5,099 bases of DNA from the NCBI GenBank assembly GCA_013140955.1, contig JABFRY010000243.1, positions 1 through 5,099 on the forward strand, given 5' to 3'. Shown here in pieces: positions 1 through 5,099 of this stretch; position 1 is the stretch's first letter, and each line of letters starts with the position of its first letter. The translations under genes and the position numbers were made by a program. The notes under the pieces were generated by a model. It made no database searches. It worked only from the letters and a program-made list of their open reading frames with translations, and had not been told where the DNA came from. This DNA is from Acidobacteriota bacterium (GTDB lineage: Bacteria; Acidobacteriota; Vicinamibacteria; Vicinamibacterales; UBA2999).

Positions 1-797
1 GTGCGCACGTGCGCGGAGCCTTCACGGGTGCCACCGAGCACAAGGCCGGGCTGTTCGAAGCCGCCGATGGCGGCACGCTCTTCCTGGACGAAGTGGGGGA
101 GTTGCCGATGACGGTGCAGGCGAAGCTGCTGCGCGTACTCGAGGCCGGGGAGGTCCAGCGCGTGGGCTCGCTCCAGCCGCGCACGGTGGACCTGCGCATC
201 GTGGCCGCCACCAACCGGGATCTGCGCGCCGAGGTGGCCGAGGGCCGCTTCCGCGGAGACCTGTACTACCGCCTGAACGTGGTCGAGATCGTCCTGCCCC
301 CGCTCCGCGAGCGGCGGGAGGACATCCCGTACCTGACCGCCGCATTCGTGCGGGCCTTCTCCCAGCGATTCGGAAAGCCGCTGGCGGGTCTGACACCGGG
401 CGCCGAGCGCCTGCTCTCGGATGCCAGCTGGGAGGGCAACGTCCGCCAGCTGCGCAACGTCATCGAGCGGGCGTGCATCCTGGCGAGCGGGGAGTTCGTG
501 GGCGAGGCCGACCTGGCGGGCAGCATGGTGGAGCAGCGGTTCGTGGCCGCGCCGGCTCCGCCGGCACGGGGACCGCGCAGCGAGGCGTCATCGCCCCTGC
601 CACTCTCGGAGGTGGAGCGCGAGCACATCGTGCGCACGCTGCAGCAGGTGCGCGGAAACAAGGCTGTTGCGGCGCGACTGCTCGGCGTGAGCCGGCGCGC
701 CTTCTATCGTCAACTCGAACGGCACGGGCTGCATCAGCGTGTGCCGACATCCCCCCGCGGCAGTGCCCCCCTGGCGGCTGTCGAACAGGTGTTCTGA
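1..797 (+). CDS. Sigma-54-dependent NtrC-family transcriptional activator, 5'-truncated (AAA+ C-terminal part plus Fis-type HTH)
   Basis: The gene enters from the left edge; its reading frame has codons beginning at position 3, and the true start lies outside. Seen in order: the sigma-54-contacting loop GAFTGA (15-32), Walker B GGTLFLDE (69-92), a sensor I region AATNRDL, the arginine-finger region FRGDLYYRLN (249-278), sensor II WEGNVRQLRN (429-458), and a C-terminal Fis-type helix-turn-helix (about 609-743, with AARLLGVSRRAFYRQL). A Pro/Ala-rich linker separates the AAA+ and DNA-binding parts. Such proteins bind upstream enhancers as oligomers and use ATP hydrolysis to remodel sigma-54 RNA polymerase. 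The Walker A motif and any N-terminal receiver are outside the window, so response-regulator status is inferred only from the signalling genes that follow. The stop codon directly abuts the next start, which suggests an operon. Family assignment is very sure; target genes are unknown. Confidence 0.96.
   Translation, partial: AHVRGAFTGATEHKAGLFEAADGGTLFLDEVGELPMTVQAKLLRVLEAGEVQRVGSLQPRTVDLRIVAATNRDLRAEVAEGRFRGDLYYRLNVVEIVLPPLRERREDIPYLTAAFVRAFSQRFGKPLAGLTPGAERLLSDASWEGNVRQLRNVIERACILASGEFVGEADLAGSMVEQRFVAAPAPPARGPRSEASSPLPLSEVEREHIVRTLQQVRGNKAVAARLLGVSRRAFYRQLERHGLHQRVPTSPRGSAPLAAVEQVF
787..791 (+). promoter_or_regulatory. Shine-Dalgarno AGGTG for the HD-GYP gene
   Basis: AGGTG lies 6 bases before the ATG at 798 and matches part of the consensus AGGAGGTG. 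It supports the start at 798 rather than the second in-frame ATG at 807, whose only purine run (GGAG, 800-803) is just 3 bases away. The site lies inside the last codons of the upstream activator gene, so its use is probably coupled to upstream translation. Confidence 0.55.
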
Positions 798-1787
798 ATG
801 GAGTCCATGTCACAGTCGCCGCGTCAGAGCCGGGTCCTCGTGGCCGACGACGCCGAGAGCATCCGGGCGCTCTTCAAGAAGCTGCTCACGACCGACGGGC
901 ACGAGGTGATCTCGGCCGAGGACGGGGCCCAGGCCCTCGACGCCGTCCGCGAGTACCATCCAGACGTCGTCCTGCTCGACGTGACGATGCCGCGGCTCAA
1001 CGGCCTCGAGGTGTGCCGTCGGCTCAAGTCCGATCCCGCCACCCGGCTGACGCCGGTGGTGCTGGTGACGGGACTCTCCGAGCTCTCGGACCGGATCAAG
1101 GGCATCGAGGCCGGCGCCGATGAATTCCTCTCCAAGCCCGTCCATCCGCACGAACTGCGCGCGCGGGTCGGTTCGCTGACCCGGATGAAGCACCTGATCG
1201 ACGCCCTCGACTCGGCCGAGGCGGCGTTCATGACGCTGGCGCTGACCATCGAAGCCCGCGATCCACACACCAACGGGCACTGCGAGCGCCTCGCCCGGCA
1301 TGCGGTGCAGCTTGGTCGTGCCCTGGGCCTTCCGCCCGAAGACCTGCACGCGCTGGACCGCGGCGGCTACCTCCACGACGTCGGCAAGGTCGGCGTGCCC
1401 GATGCCGTGCTGCTGAAGCCAGGGCCCCTGACGCCGGAGGAGTTCGCGCTGATGAAGCGGCACACCGAGATCGGTGATGCCCTGTGCGCGCCCCTGCAGT
1501 CGCTGCGCCGCGTCCGCCCCATCGTCAAGAGCCATCACGAGCGCCTCGACGGCTCCGGATACCCGGAGGGCCTGGCCGGCGACGACGTGCCCGTCCTCGC
1601 GCAGATCGTCGGCATCGTGGACGTCTTCGATGCGCTGACGTCGAATCGTCCGTACCGGCCTGCGTGGTCGTCCGAGGATGCCGCCAAGCACCTGCTCATG
1701 CAGATGGAGGAGGGCAAGTTCTCGCGCCGCTTCGTCGAGGCGTTTCTCGAGACCCTCAAGACGCCCTCCGACCTTCCGGTCCACTGA
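798..1787 (+). CDS. Response regulator with receiver and HD-GYP domains (predicted cyclic-di-GMP phosphodiesterase, RpfG-like)
   Basis: This 329-residue cytoplasmic protein has two domains. The N-terminal CheY-like receiver (about 12-130) shows the acidic pair D17-D18, phospho-acceptor D61 in LLDVTMP, T91 and K113 (SKP). The HD-GYP domain (about 140-322) carries H161, the metal-binding H193-D194 in LHDVGK, HHERLDGSGYP at 246-256 and D275 in the VDVFDALT segment followed by RPYR. All hallmark residues of active HD-GYP enzymes are visible. Proteins of this layout, such as RpfG, hydrolyse c-di-GMP to pGpG or GMP under phosphorylation control, which typically affects biofilm, motility or secretion. 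The ATG immediately follows the TGA of the sigma-54 activator and has an AGGTG ribosome site. The hybrid kinase gene begins one base after its stop, so that kinase is the likely phosphodonor (inference). Enzyme activity is predicted, not shown. Confidence 0.96.
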   Translation: MESMSQSPRQSRVLVADDAESIRALFKKLLTTDGHEVISAEDGAQALDAVREYHPDVVLLDVTMPRLNGLEVCRRLKSDPATRLTPVVLVTGLSELSDRIKGIEAGADEFLSKPVHPHELRARVGSLTRMKHLIDALDSAEAAFMTLALTIEARDPHTNGHCERLARHAVQLGRALGLPPEDLHALDRGGYLHDVGKVGVPDAVLLKPGPLTPEEFALMKRHTEIGDALCAPLQSLRRVRPIVKSHHERLDGSGYPEGLAGDDVPVLAQIVGIVDVFDALTSNRPYRPAWSSEDAAKHLLMQMEEGKFSRRFVEAFLETLKTPSDLPVH

Positions 1788-1788
1788 C

Positions 1789-3330
1789 GTGCGTCGTCCG
1801 GAACGGGTCGGGCCGGTCGGGCCCGACGGCCCATGGCCGACGGGCGATGCCCTCGACACGGCATTGGCCCGCGCCGTCGATGGGCTGGTGCTCGTGGGAG
1901 AGGGCGGGCTCGTGCTCGCCGTGAATCAGGCCGCCTCGGCGCCACTGGCGCACCTGGGCGGATCGCCGGGCCGCCGTCTGCCCGAGCCGCTCCTGGCGAC
2001 GATCGCACAGCAGGGGCTGCGCCGCGTCGAGGTGCCTGCGGCCGACGGGCGGACGCGGCTCTTCGAATGCCAGGCCCCGGCTGACCAGGGCGATGGTCCT
2101 GCGCTGCTCGTCCTGCGCGACGTCACCGACCGGCTGCGGCTCGATCGACAGGCCCACCAGGCGGAGACGATGGTGGCCGTCGGGCGCCTGGCCGGCGGCA
2201 TCGCCCACGATCTCAACAACATCCTCACGGCGATCGTCGGTTTCGGGACGCTGGTCGCCGAGGCCGTGCGGGAGCACAGCGACGCGTCGCAGAGCGCGCG
2301 CGAGGTGCTCGACGCGGCCGAACGGGCCACGGTCCTCACCCGCCAACTGCTGGCGTTCGGCCAACGCCAGGTCCTGCATCCGACGCGGGTGGACGTGGGG
2401 CAGTCCGTGCGCGAGGCCCTGCCCGGGCTGCAGGCGCGGCTCGGGCCTGGCGCAACCCTGGAAATCATCGCGCCGCCGCAGGTGCCCCCGGTGCGCGTGG
2501 ACGAGCATCAGCTCGTGACGGTGCTCGAGCACCTGCTCGACAACGCCCGCGAGGCCGTGCGGGGACAGGGCGCCGTCACGATCGAAGCGGACGACGTGGT
2601 GCTCGATCAGCCCTACTGCGACACGCATGTCAGCGTACGGCCCGGGCACTACGTGCGGCTCGCGGTCAGCGACACCGGTGTCGGCATTCCTGCCGACGTC
2701 CAGCCCCGGGTGTTCGAACCCTTCTTCACCACCAAGGAGAAGGGCACCGGCAGCGGCCTGGGACTCGCCACGGTGTACGGCATCGTGAAGCAGAGCGGCG
2801 GCTACATCTGGATCTACAGCCAGCCCGGCGTGGGAACGACGGTGAAGGTGTACCTGCCGGTGGACGACTCGGGTCGCGCACGGCCGGCCGCCGTCGTCGC
2901 GGCCCCCGGCGAGGCGCCGGAGACCGGTACCGTCCTGCTCGTCGAGGACGCCGACGCCATCCGTCAGCTGGCGCGCGACGTACTGCGGCGGGCCGGCTAC
3001 TGCGTCCTCGAGGCGTCCGATGCCGAGCAGGCCGTGGAGATGGCCACCACCCATGACGGCGCGATCGATGCGCTCGTCACCGACGTGATCATGCCGGGCG
3101 CCAGCGGCGTGGATCTGGCCCGCACCCTGGCCGTGCACCGCCCGGGTCTGCAGGTCCTCTACATGTCCGGCTATACCGACAACGCGGTGGTGCGCAACGG
3201 GCTGCTGGCCGACGAGGCGCCGTTCCTGCAGAAGCCCTTCACGCCCCGGGACCTGCTCGAGAAGGTCCGTCAGGTGTTCGGCGCGACGGTGTCGGGCGTG
3301 CCTCAGTCGAAGAGCGAGTCCGGCCCATAG
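1789..3330 (+). CDS. Soluble hybrid sensor histidine kinase (PAS-like, HisKA, HATPase, C-terminal receiver)
   Basis: From the GTG at 1789 the product is 513 residues. In order: a Gly/Pro-rich start; a divergent PAS-like sensor (about 20-115) ending in the typical LRDVTDR junction; a HisKA dimerisation domain with phospho-acceptor H140 in AGGIAHDLNN; an HATPase with N box (N252 in LLDNAREA), G1 DTGVGIP (295-301), F box FEPFFTTK (309-316) and G2 GTGSGLGL (319-326); a Pro/Ala linker (about 361-380); and a receiver with E386-D387, phospho-acceptor D432 (TDVIMPG), S460 and K482 (QKPF). No signal peptide or membrane segment is seen, so it should sense a cytoplasmic cue or partner. The frame is open further upstream inside the HD-GYP gene, but the GTG one base after the preceding TGA gives the natural start; no clear ribosome site precedes it, which suggests coupled translation. 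No output domain follows the receiver, so phosphate probably passes on or the receiver regulates the kinase. The ligand is unknown. Confidence 0.95.
   Translation: MRRPERVGPVGPDGPWPTGDALDTALARAVDGLVLVGEGGLVLAVNQAASAPLAHLGGSPGRRLPEPLLATIAQQGLRRVEVPAADGRTRLFECQAPADQGDGPALLVLRDVTDRLRLDRQAHQAETMVAVGRLAGGIAHDLNNILTAIVGFGTLVAEAVREHSDASQSAREVLDAAERATVLTRQLLAFGQRQVLHPTRVDVGQSVREALPGLQARLGPGATLEIIAPPQVPPVRVDEHQLVTVLEHLLDNAREAVRGQGAVTIEADDVVLDQPYCDTHVSVRPGHYVRLAVSDTGVGIPADVQPRVFEPFFTTKEKGTGSGLGLATVYGIVKQSGGYIWIYSQPGVGTTVKVYLPVDDSGRARPAAVVAAPGEAPETGTVLLVEDADAIRQLARDVLRRAGYCVLEASDAEQAVEMATTHDGAIDALVTDVIMPGASGVDLARTLAVHRPGLQVLYMSGYTDNAVVRNGLLADEAPFLQKPFTPRDLLEKVRQVFGATVSGVPQSKSESGP
1807..1827 (+). repeat. 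Tandem GTCGGGCC copies forming a 12-bp perfect palindrome
   Basis: GTCGGGCC occurs at 1807-1814 and again at 1816-1823. The second copy is part of the perfect palindrome GTCGGGCCCGAC (1816-1827). It encodes the VGPVGPDG stretch near the N-terminus of the hybrid kinase. The RNA could form a short hairpin soon after the kinase start codon, but in DNA this GC-rich it may be only a by-product of a Gly/Pro linker. Confidence 0.4.
3303..3330. other. Tail-to-tail overlap of the hybrid kinase and photolyase genes
   Basis: The kinase reads through to TAG at 3328-3330 on the plus strand, while the photolyase stop (TGA on the minus strand) lies at 3303-3305. The last 28 bases therefore code on both strands. 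There is no room for a dedicated terminator between the genes and no hairpin followed by a T-run is seen, so transcripts from the two sides probably overlap. Confidence 0.9.
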
Positions 3331-4769
3331 CGCCGGAGGTACGCCTCGAGATCCAGCTTGCGCACCGCGCTGTCCGAGGTCATGCAGCGGATCGTCCCGA
3401 AGACGGGCCGCTCGGGCCACGGCCGATCGTAGCGGCCCAGCACCCAGAAGATGCCCGAGTACGAGTTCGGGTCGCGCCCGTCGAGGGCGTACTTGTTGTT
3501 CAGCTCGATCATCACCGCCAGCGCCGCCTCCGGCGTGTCCGTCCACTCCAGGATCTTCTTGCCCCAGAGCATGCGCATGTAGTTGTGCAGGCGGCCGTCG
3601 CGCACCAGTTCCCGTTGCGCGGCATTCCAGACCCGGTCGTGCGTGCGCGCGGTCTCGAACTCCTCGAGCGAGTAGCGGAAGGGCCGCGGATCGTCGCCGT
3701 GCGCCGCCAGCGTGGCGCGGGCCCAGGCCGGCAGCGAGGCGTACTCCGCGTAGTCGGGCCGCAGCGCACACATGTTGAAGCCGAGTTCCCGCCAGACCAG
3801 GAGTTCGTCGAGGAAGGCCTCGAGCTCCGGCGCCACGCCCCACCAGCCGGCCTTGCTGCCGGTGGCGCGGGCGGGCAGCACGCCAAGCCATCCGGCCTGC
3901 CGCATCGCGGTCGTGAAGATCTCGTGCACCCCCAGGTGCCCGGTGTGCAGGTAGGGCGACAGCCGGCTCGTGCCCTCCCGGTCCGGGTGGGAGCGGTCCT
4001 CGCCGTAGCGCGGCAGGCCCGAGTCGAGGAAGCGCGCCAGGCAGGCACGTGCCGCCTGCGTGCCGCCCCTGGTGGCGACCGGCCGTACGTCGTGGTCGAT
4101 GGGGAAGGCGGCAAGCGCGTCGTCGGCCGTCGCGAGGCGTTCGAGGTCGGCGATCGGCCACTGGCGGGTGATGCCCTGGGGCAGGGCAGGCGCGGCACCG
4201 GTCAATCGGCGCAACGGCCGCGCCGACGGCGCGTGGGGCAGGTGCTCGTGCAGCGTCTTCTGGAGATAGCGCCGGAACGCGTGCGCACTCGGATAGACCT
4301 GGGTCGTGGCCCGCATGGGGAGCAGGCCGTTGCCGTCGATCGCCTCGAGCGTGACGTTGAGGCGACCTGCGAGGGCGGCAATGGCCTCGGACGCGACCTG
4401 CGTGGGGCCGTCGTCGGTGACCACGACGCAGGCCTCCTGTGCCAATGCCAGGAGCAGCGCGTCGGTGTCGCCGGGAGCCTGCCCGACGTAGGGGTAGTAC
4501 TGGACCGGGCTGCCGGCGAAGGCCTCGCGGTTGTCGCGCATGCCCTCGATGATGAAGCGGTGGAAGCGGTCGCTGGCCCACGGCTCCTCACACGCCAGCG
4601 TCTCGAGCACGACCAGCGGCCGGTCGAGCCGGAGGGCCCACGCCACGGCCGCATCGAGCGGGGCGTTCCAGGCCGCCCGGCGATGGGTGGTCATCCAGTA
4701 GAGCACGCAGGCGCGCTCCTGCCGGACGGGGGCGGTGTTGCAGGCGCGAATGCGGACAGACGGAACCAT
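3303..4769 (-). CDS. phr: Class II-type DNA photolyase (deoxyribodipyrimidine photo-lyase family)
   Basis: The 488-residue product fits class II photolyases, which use FADH- and light to split UV-induced pyrimidine dimers. The N-terminal alpha/beta antenna-type domain (about 18-150) begins with ACVLYWM and includes ASDRFHRFIIEGMRDN. The FAD-binding helical domain follows, with TSRLSPYLHTGHLG (267-280), ELLVWRELGFN (322-332), LHNYMRMLWGKKILEW (394-409) and YALDGRDPNSYSG (427-439). W381, W402 and W409 have the 21- and 7-residue spacing of the electron-transfer triad I recall in the Methanosarcina mazei enzyme (W360/W381/W388). N424 and W442 match its flavin-N5 asparagine and substrate-site Trp by spacing, so photochemistry looks intact. 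The ATG at 4769 is chosen because homologues start with a similar RIR-x-CN-x-APVR segment; the frame is open further upstream but runs into the divergent gene. No ribosome site precedes it. CPD repair is the best call; the antenna pigment is undetermined. Confidence 0.92.
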   Translation of the reverse strand: MVPSVRIRACNTAPVRQERACVLYWMTTHRRAAWNAPLDAAVAWALRLDRPLVVLETLACEEPWASDRFHRFIIEGMRDNREAFAGSPVQYYPYVGQAPGDTDALLLALAQEACVVVTDDGPTQVASEAIAALAGRLNVTLEAIDGNGLLPMRATTQVYPSAHAFRRYLQKTLHEHLPHAPSARPLRRLTGAAPALPQGITRQWPIADLERLATADDALAAFPIDHDVRPVATRGGTQAARACLARFLDSGLPRYGEDRSHPDREGTSRLSPYLHTGHLGVHEIFTTAMRQAGWLGVLPARATGSKAGWWGVAPELEAFLDELLVWRELGFNMCALRPDYAEYASLPAWARATLAAHGDDPRPFRYSLEEFETARTHDRVWNAAQRELVRDGRLHNYMRMLWGKKILEWTDTPEAALAVMIELNNKYALDGRDPNSYSGIFWVLGRYDRPWPERPVFGTIRCMTSDSAVRKLDLEAYLRRYGPDSLFD

Positions 4770-4780
4770 GCGAGTACAAT
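4753..4780 (+). promoter_or_regulatory. Candidate sigma-70-type promoter for the bacilliredoxin gene, predicted leaderless
   Basis: TACAAT (4775-4780) matches the -10 consensus TATAAT at 5 of 6 bases. CGGACA (4753-4758), 16 bases upstream, matches the -35 consensus TTGACA at 4 of 6. The predicted transcription start is 4787 or 4788, that is, at or one base before the ATG at 4788. No Shine-Dalgarno sequence precedes that ATG. The -35 element would lie inside the first codons of the divergent photolyase gene. The short AT-containing patch stands out from the GC-rich surroundings. Confidence 0.5.
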
Positions 4781-4783
4781 CTA
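4778..4783 (-). promoter_or_regulatory. Candidate -10 element (TAGATT) for the photolyase gene
   Basis: On the minus strand TAGATT matches the -10 consensus at 4 of 6 bases and stands 8 bases from the photolyase ATG, predicting a leader of about 0-2 bases. It shares three base pairs with the TACAAT of the opposite strand. No good -35 hexamer is visible at 16-18 bp, so this site is weaker than its divergent partner and may need an activator or another sigma factor. Confidence 0.35.
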
Positions 4784-4787
4784 GCGC

Positions 4788-5099
4788 ATGGCCTACCCAG
4801 AACCCTTCATCGCTCCGATGCGGGCCGAGCTCGTGGCGCTCGGCATGGACGAACTCAGGACCCCCGCCGATGTCGATCGGCTGGTGGCCACTCCGGGCAC
4901 CGTGATGGTCGTGGTCAATTCCATCTGCGGCTGCGCCGCAGGCAAGGCCAGACCCGGCATTGCCCTGGCGCTGCGCCACGGCAAGCGGCCCGCCGCCAGC
5001 GGCACCGTGTTCGCGGGCGCCGACCTCGACGCCACCGCGCGCGCGCGGGAGCTGTGCGCCCCCTATCCGCCGTCCTCACCCCCGGTGGCCCTGCTGCGC
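4788..5099 (+). CDS. BrxA/BrxB-family bacilliredoxin (YphP/YqiW, DUF1094), 3'-truncated
   Basis: An open frame from the ATG at 4788 runs off the right edge after 104 codons; complete family members are around 140 residues. The family signature is clear: an N-terminal YPEPFIAPMRAEL helix, then a thioredoxin-like strand and active site VVVNSICGCAAGKARPG with C47-G48-C49, then VFAGADLDATARARE and YPPSSPPVAL near the edge. Bacilliredoxins reduce protein-S-bacillithiol mixed disulfides in Firmicutes; family members in other phyla probably do related thiol-disulfide exchange, and whether this host makes bacillithiol is unknown. The start is supported by the family-typical N-terminus. An additional cysteine, C90, lies just before the YPPSSP segment. 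No Shine-Dalgarno is present; a -10-like TACAAT lies 7 bases upstream, suggesting a leaderless mRNA. It is divergent from the photolyase across 18 bp. It cannot be told apart as the A or B paralogue here. Confidence 0.94.
   Translation, partial: MAYPEPFIAPMRAELVALGMDELRTPADVDRLVATPGTVMVVVNSICGCAAGKARPGIALALRHGKRPAASGTVFAGADLDATARARELCAPYPPSSPPVALLR

Noticed and set aside
1..8. Palindrome GTGCGCAC at the left edge
   Set aside because: An eight-base GC-rich palindrome inside a coding region is expected by chance and has no partner site.
1547..1566. GSGYP instead of GKGYP in the HD-GYP signature
   Set aside because: Serine or other residues at this place are common in active HD-GYP proteins, so it is not a sign of altered or lost activity.
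1678..1788. Upstream extension of the hybrid kinase frame into the HD-GYP gene
   Set aside because: The added segment is Ser/Arg-rich shadow sequence overlapping real coding sequence. The GTG at 1789, one base after the upstream stop, is the more natural start.
810..1859. A 349-codon open frame on the minus strand
   Set aside because: It is antisense to the receiver/HD-GYP gene with no domain of its own; long antisense frames are expected at this GC content.
1756..4581. A 941-codon open frame on the minus strand
   Set aside because: It runs antisense to the kinase and out of frame through the photolyase, both of which have clear domains. Its translation is Arg/Gly/His-rich with no recognisable motif. 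It is a GC-driven shadow.
4738..4743. TTGCAG as a -35 box for the bacilliredoxin gene
   Set aside because: It is 31 bases from the TACAAT hexamer, far outside workable spacing; CGGACA at 4753-4758 fits better.
3585..4784. A 399-codon open frame on the plus strand
   Set aside because: It is antisense to the photolyase, which carries the family signatures over the same span. Its composition is typical of a shadow frame in high-GC DNA.
4770..4979. Upstream extension of the photolyase frame past the ATG at 4769
   Set aside because: The extension is antisense to the bacilliredoxin coding region, and family members begin near the RIR-x-CN segment that follows the ATG at 4769.

Overview
This is a very GC-rich, gene-dense bacterial window with strong G/C preference at third codon positions. 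It holds five protein-coding genes and almost no spacer DNA. Two genes are cut by the window edges: a sigma-54 activator on the left and a bacilliredoxin on the right. High GC, stacked two-component and HD-GYP genes, a class II-type photolyase and a BrxA/BrxB-family protein would fit an environmental Acidobacteriota (Vicinamibacteria-like) or a similar soil or aquatic lineage. That placement is a guess from gene content, not something the sequence proves.

Positions 1-3330 (plus strand) form a signalling operon of three genes packed end to start. First comes the C-terminal part of an NtrC-type sigma-54 enhancer-binding protein (AAA+ domain from the GAFTGA loop onward, plus a Fis-type helix-turn-helix). 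Next is a receiver/HD-GYP response regulator, predicted to hydrolyse cyclic-di-GMP. Last is a soluble PAS / histidine kinase / receiver hybrid. The gaps are 0 and 1 base, so co-transcription and translational coupling are likely. The simplest reading is a local phosphorelay in which the hybrid kinase controls the HD-GYP enzyme and perhaps the sigma-54 activator, linking one cytoplasmic signal to both c-di-GMP level and transcription.

Positions 3303-4769 (minus strand) encode a class II-type DNA photolyase. It converges on the kinase, and the two genes overlap by 28 bp at their 3' ends. Divergent from the photolyase, after only 18 bp, is the start of a BrxA/BrxB (YphP/YqiW, DUF1094) bacilliredoxin with its CGC active site (4788 to the window end). 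That 18-bp gap carries overlapping -10-like hexamers on both strands, each 7-8 bp from its start codon, and neither start has a Shine-Dalgarno sequence. This points to a compact bidirectional promoter giving leaderless or nearly leaderless mRNAs, and it is the most interesting feature here. It would tie light-dependent DNA repair to thiol redox repair.

I saw no RNA genes, mobile elements, CRISPR arrays or convincing intrinsic terminators. No stretch over 300 bases lacks a gene.
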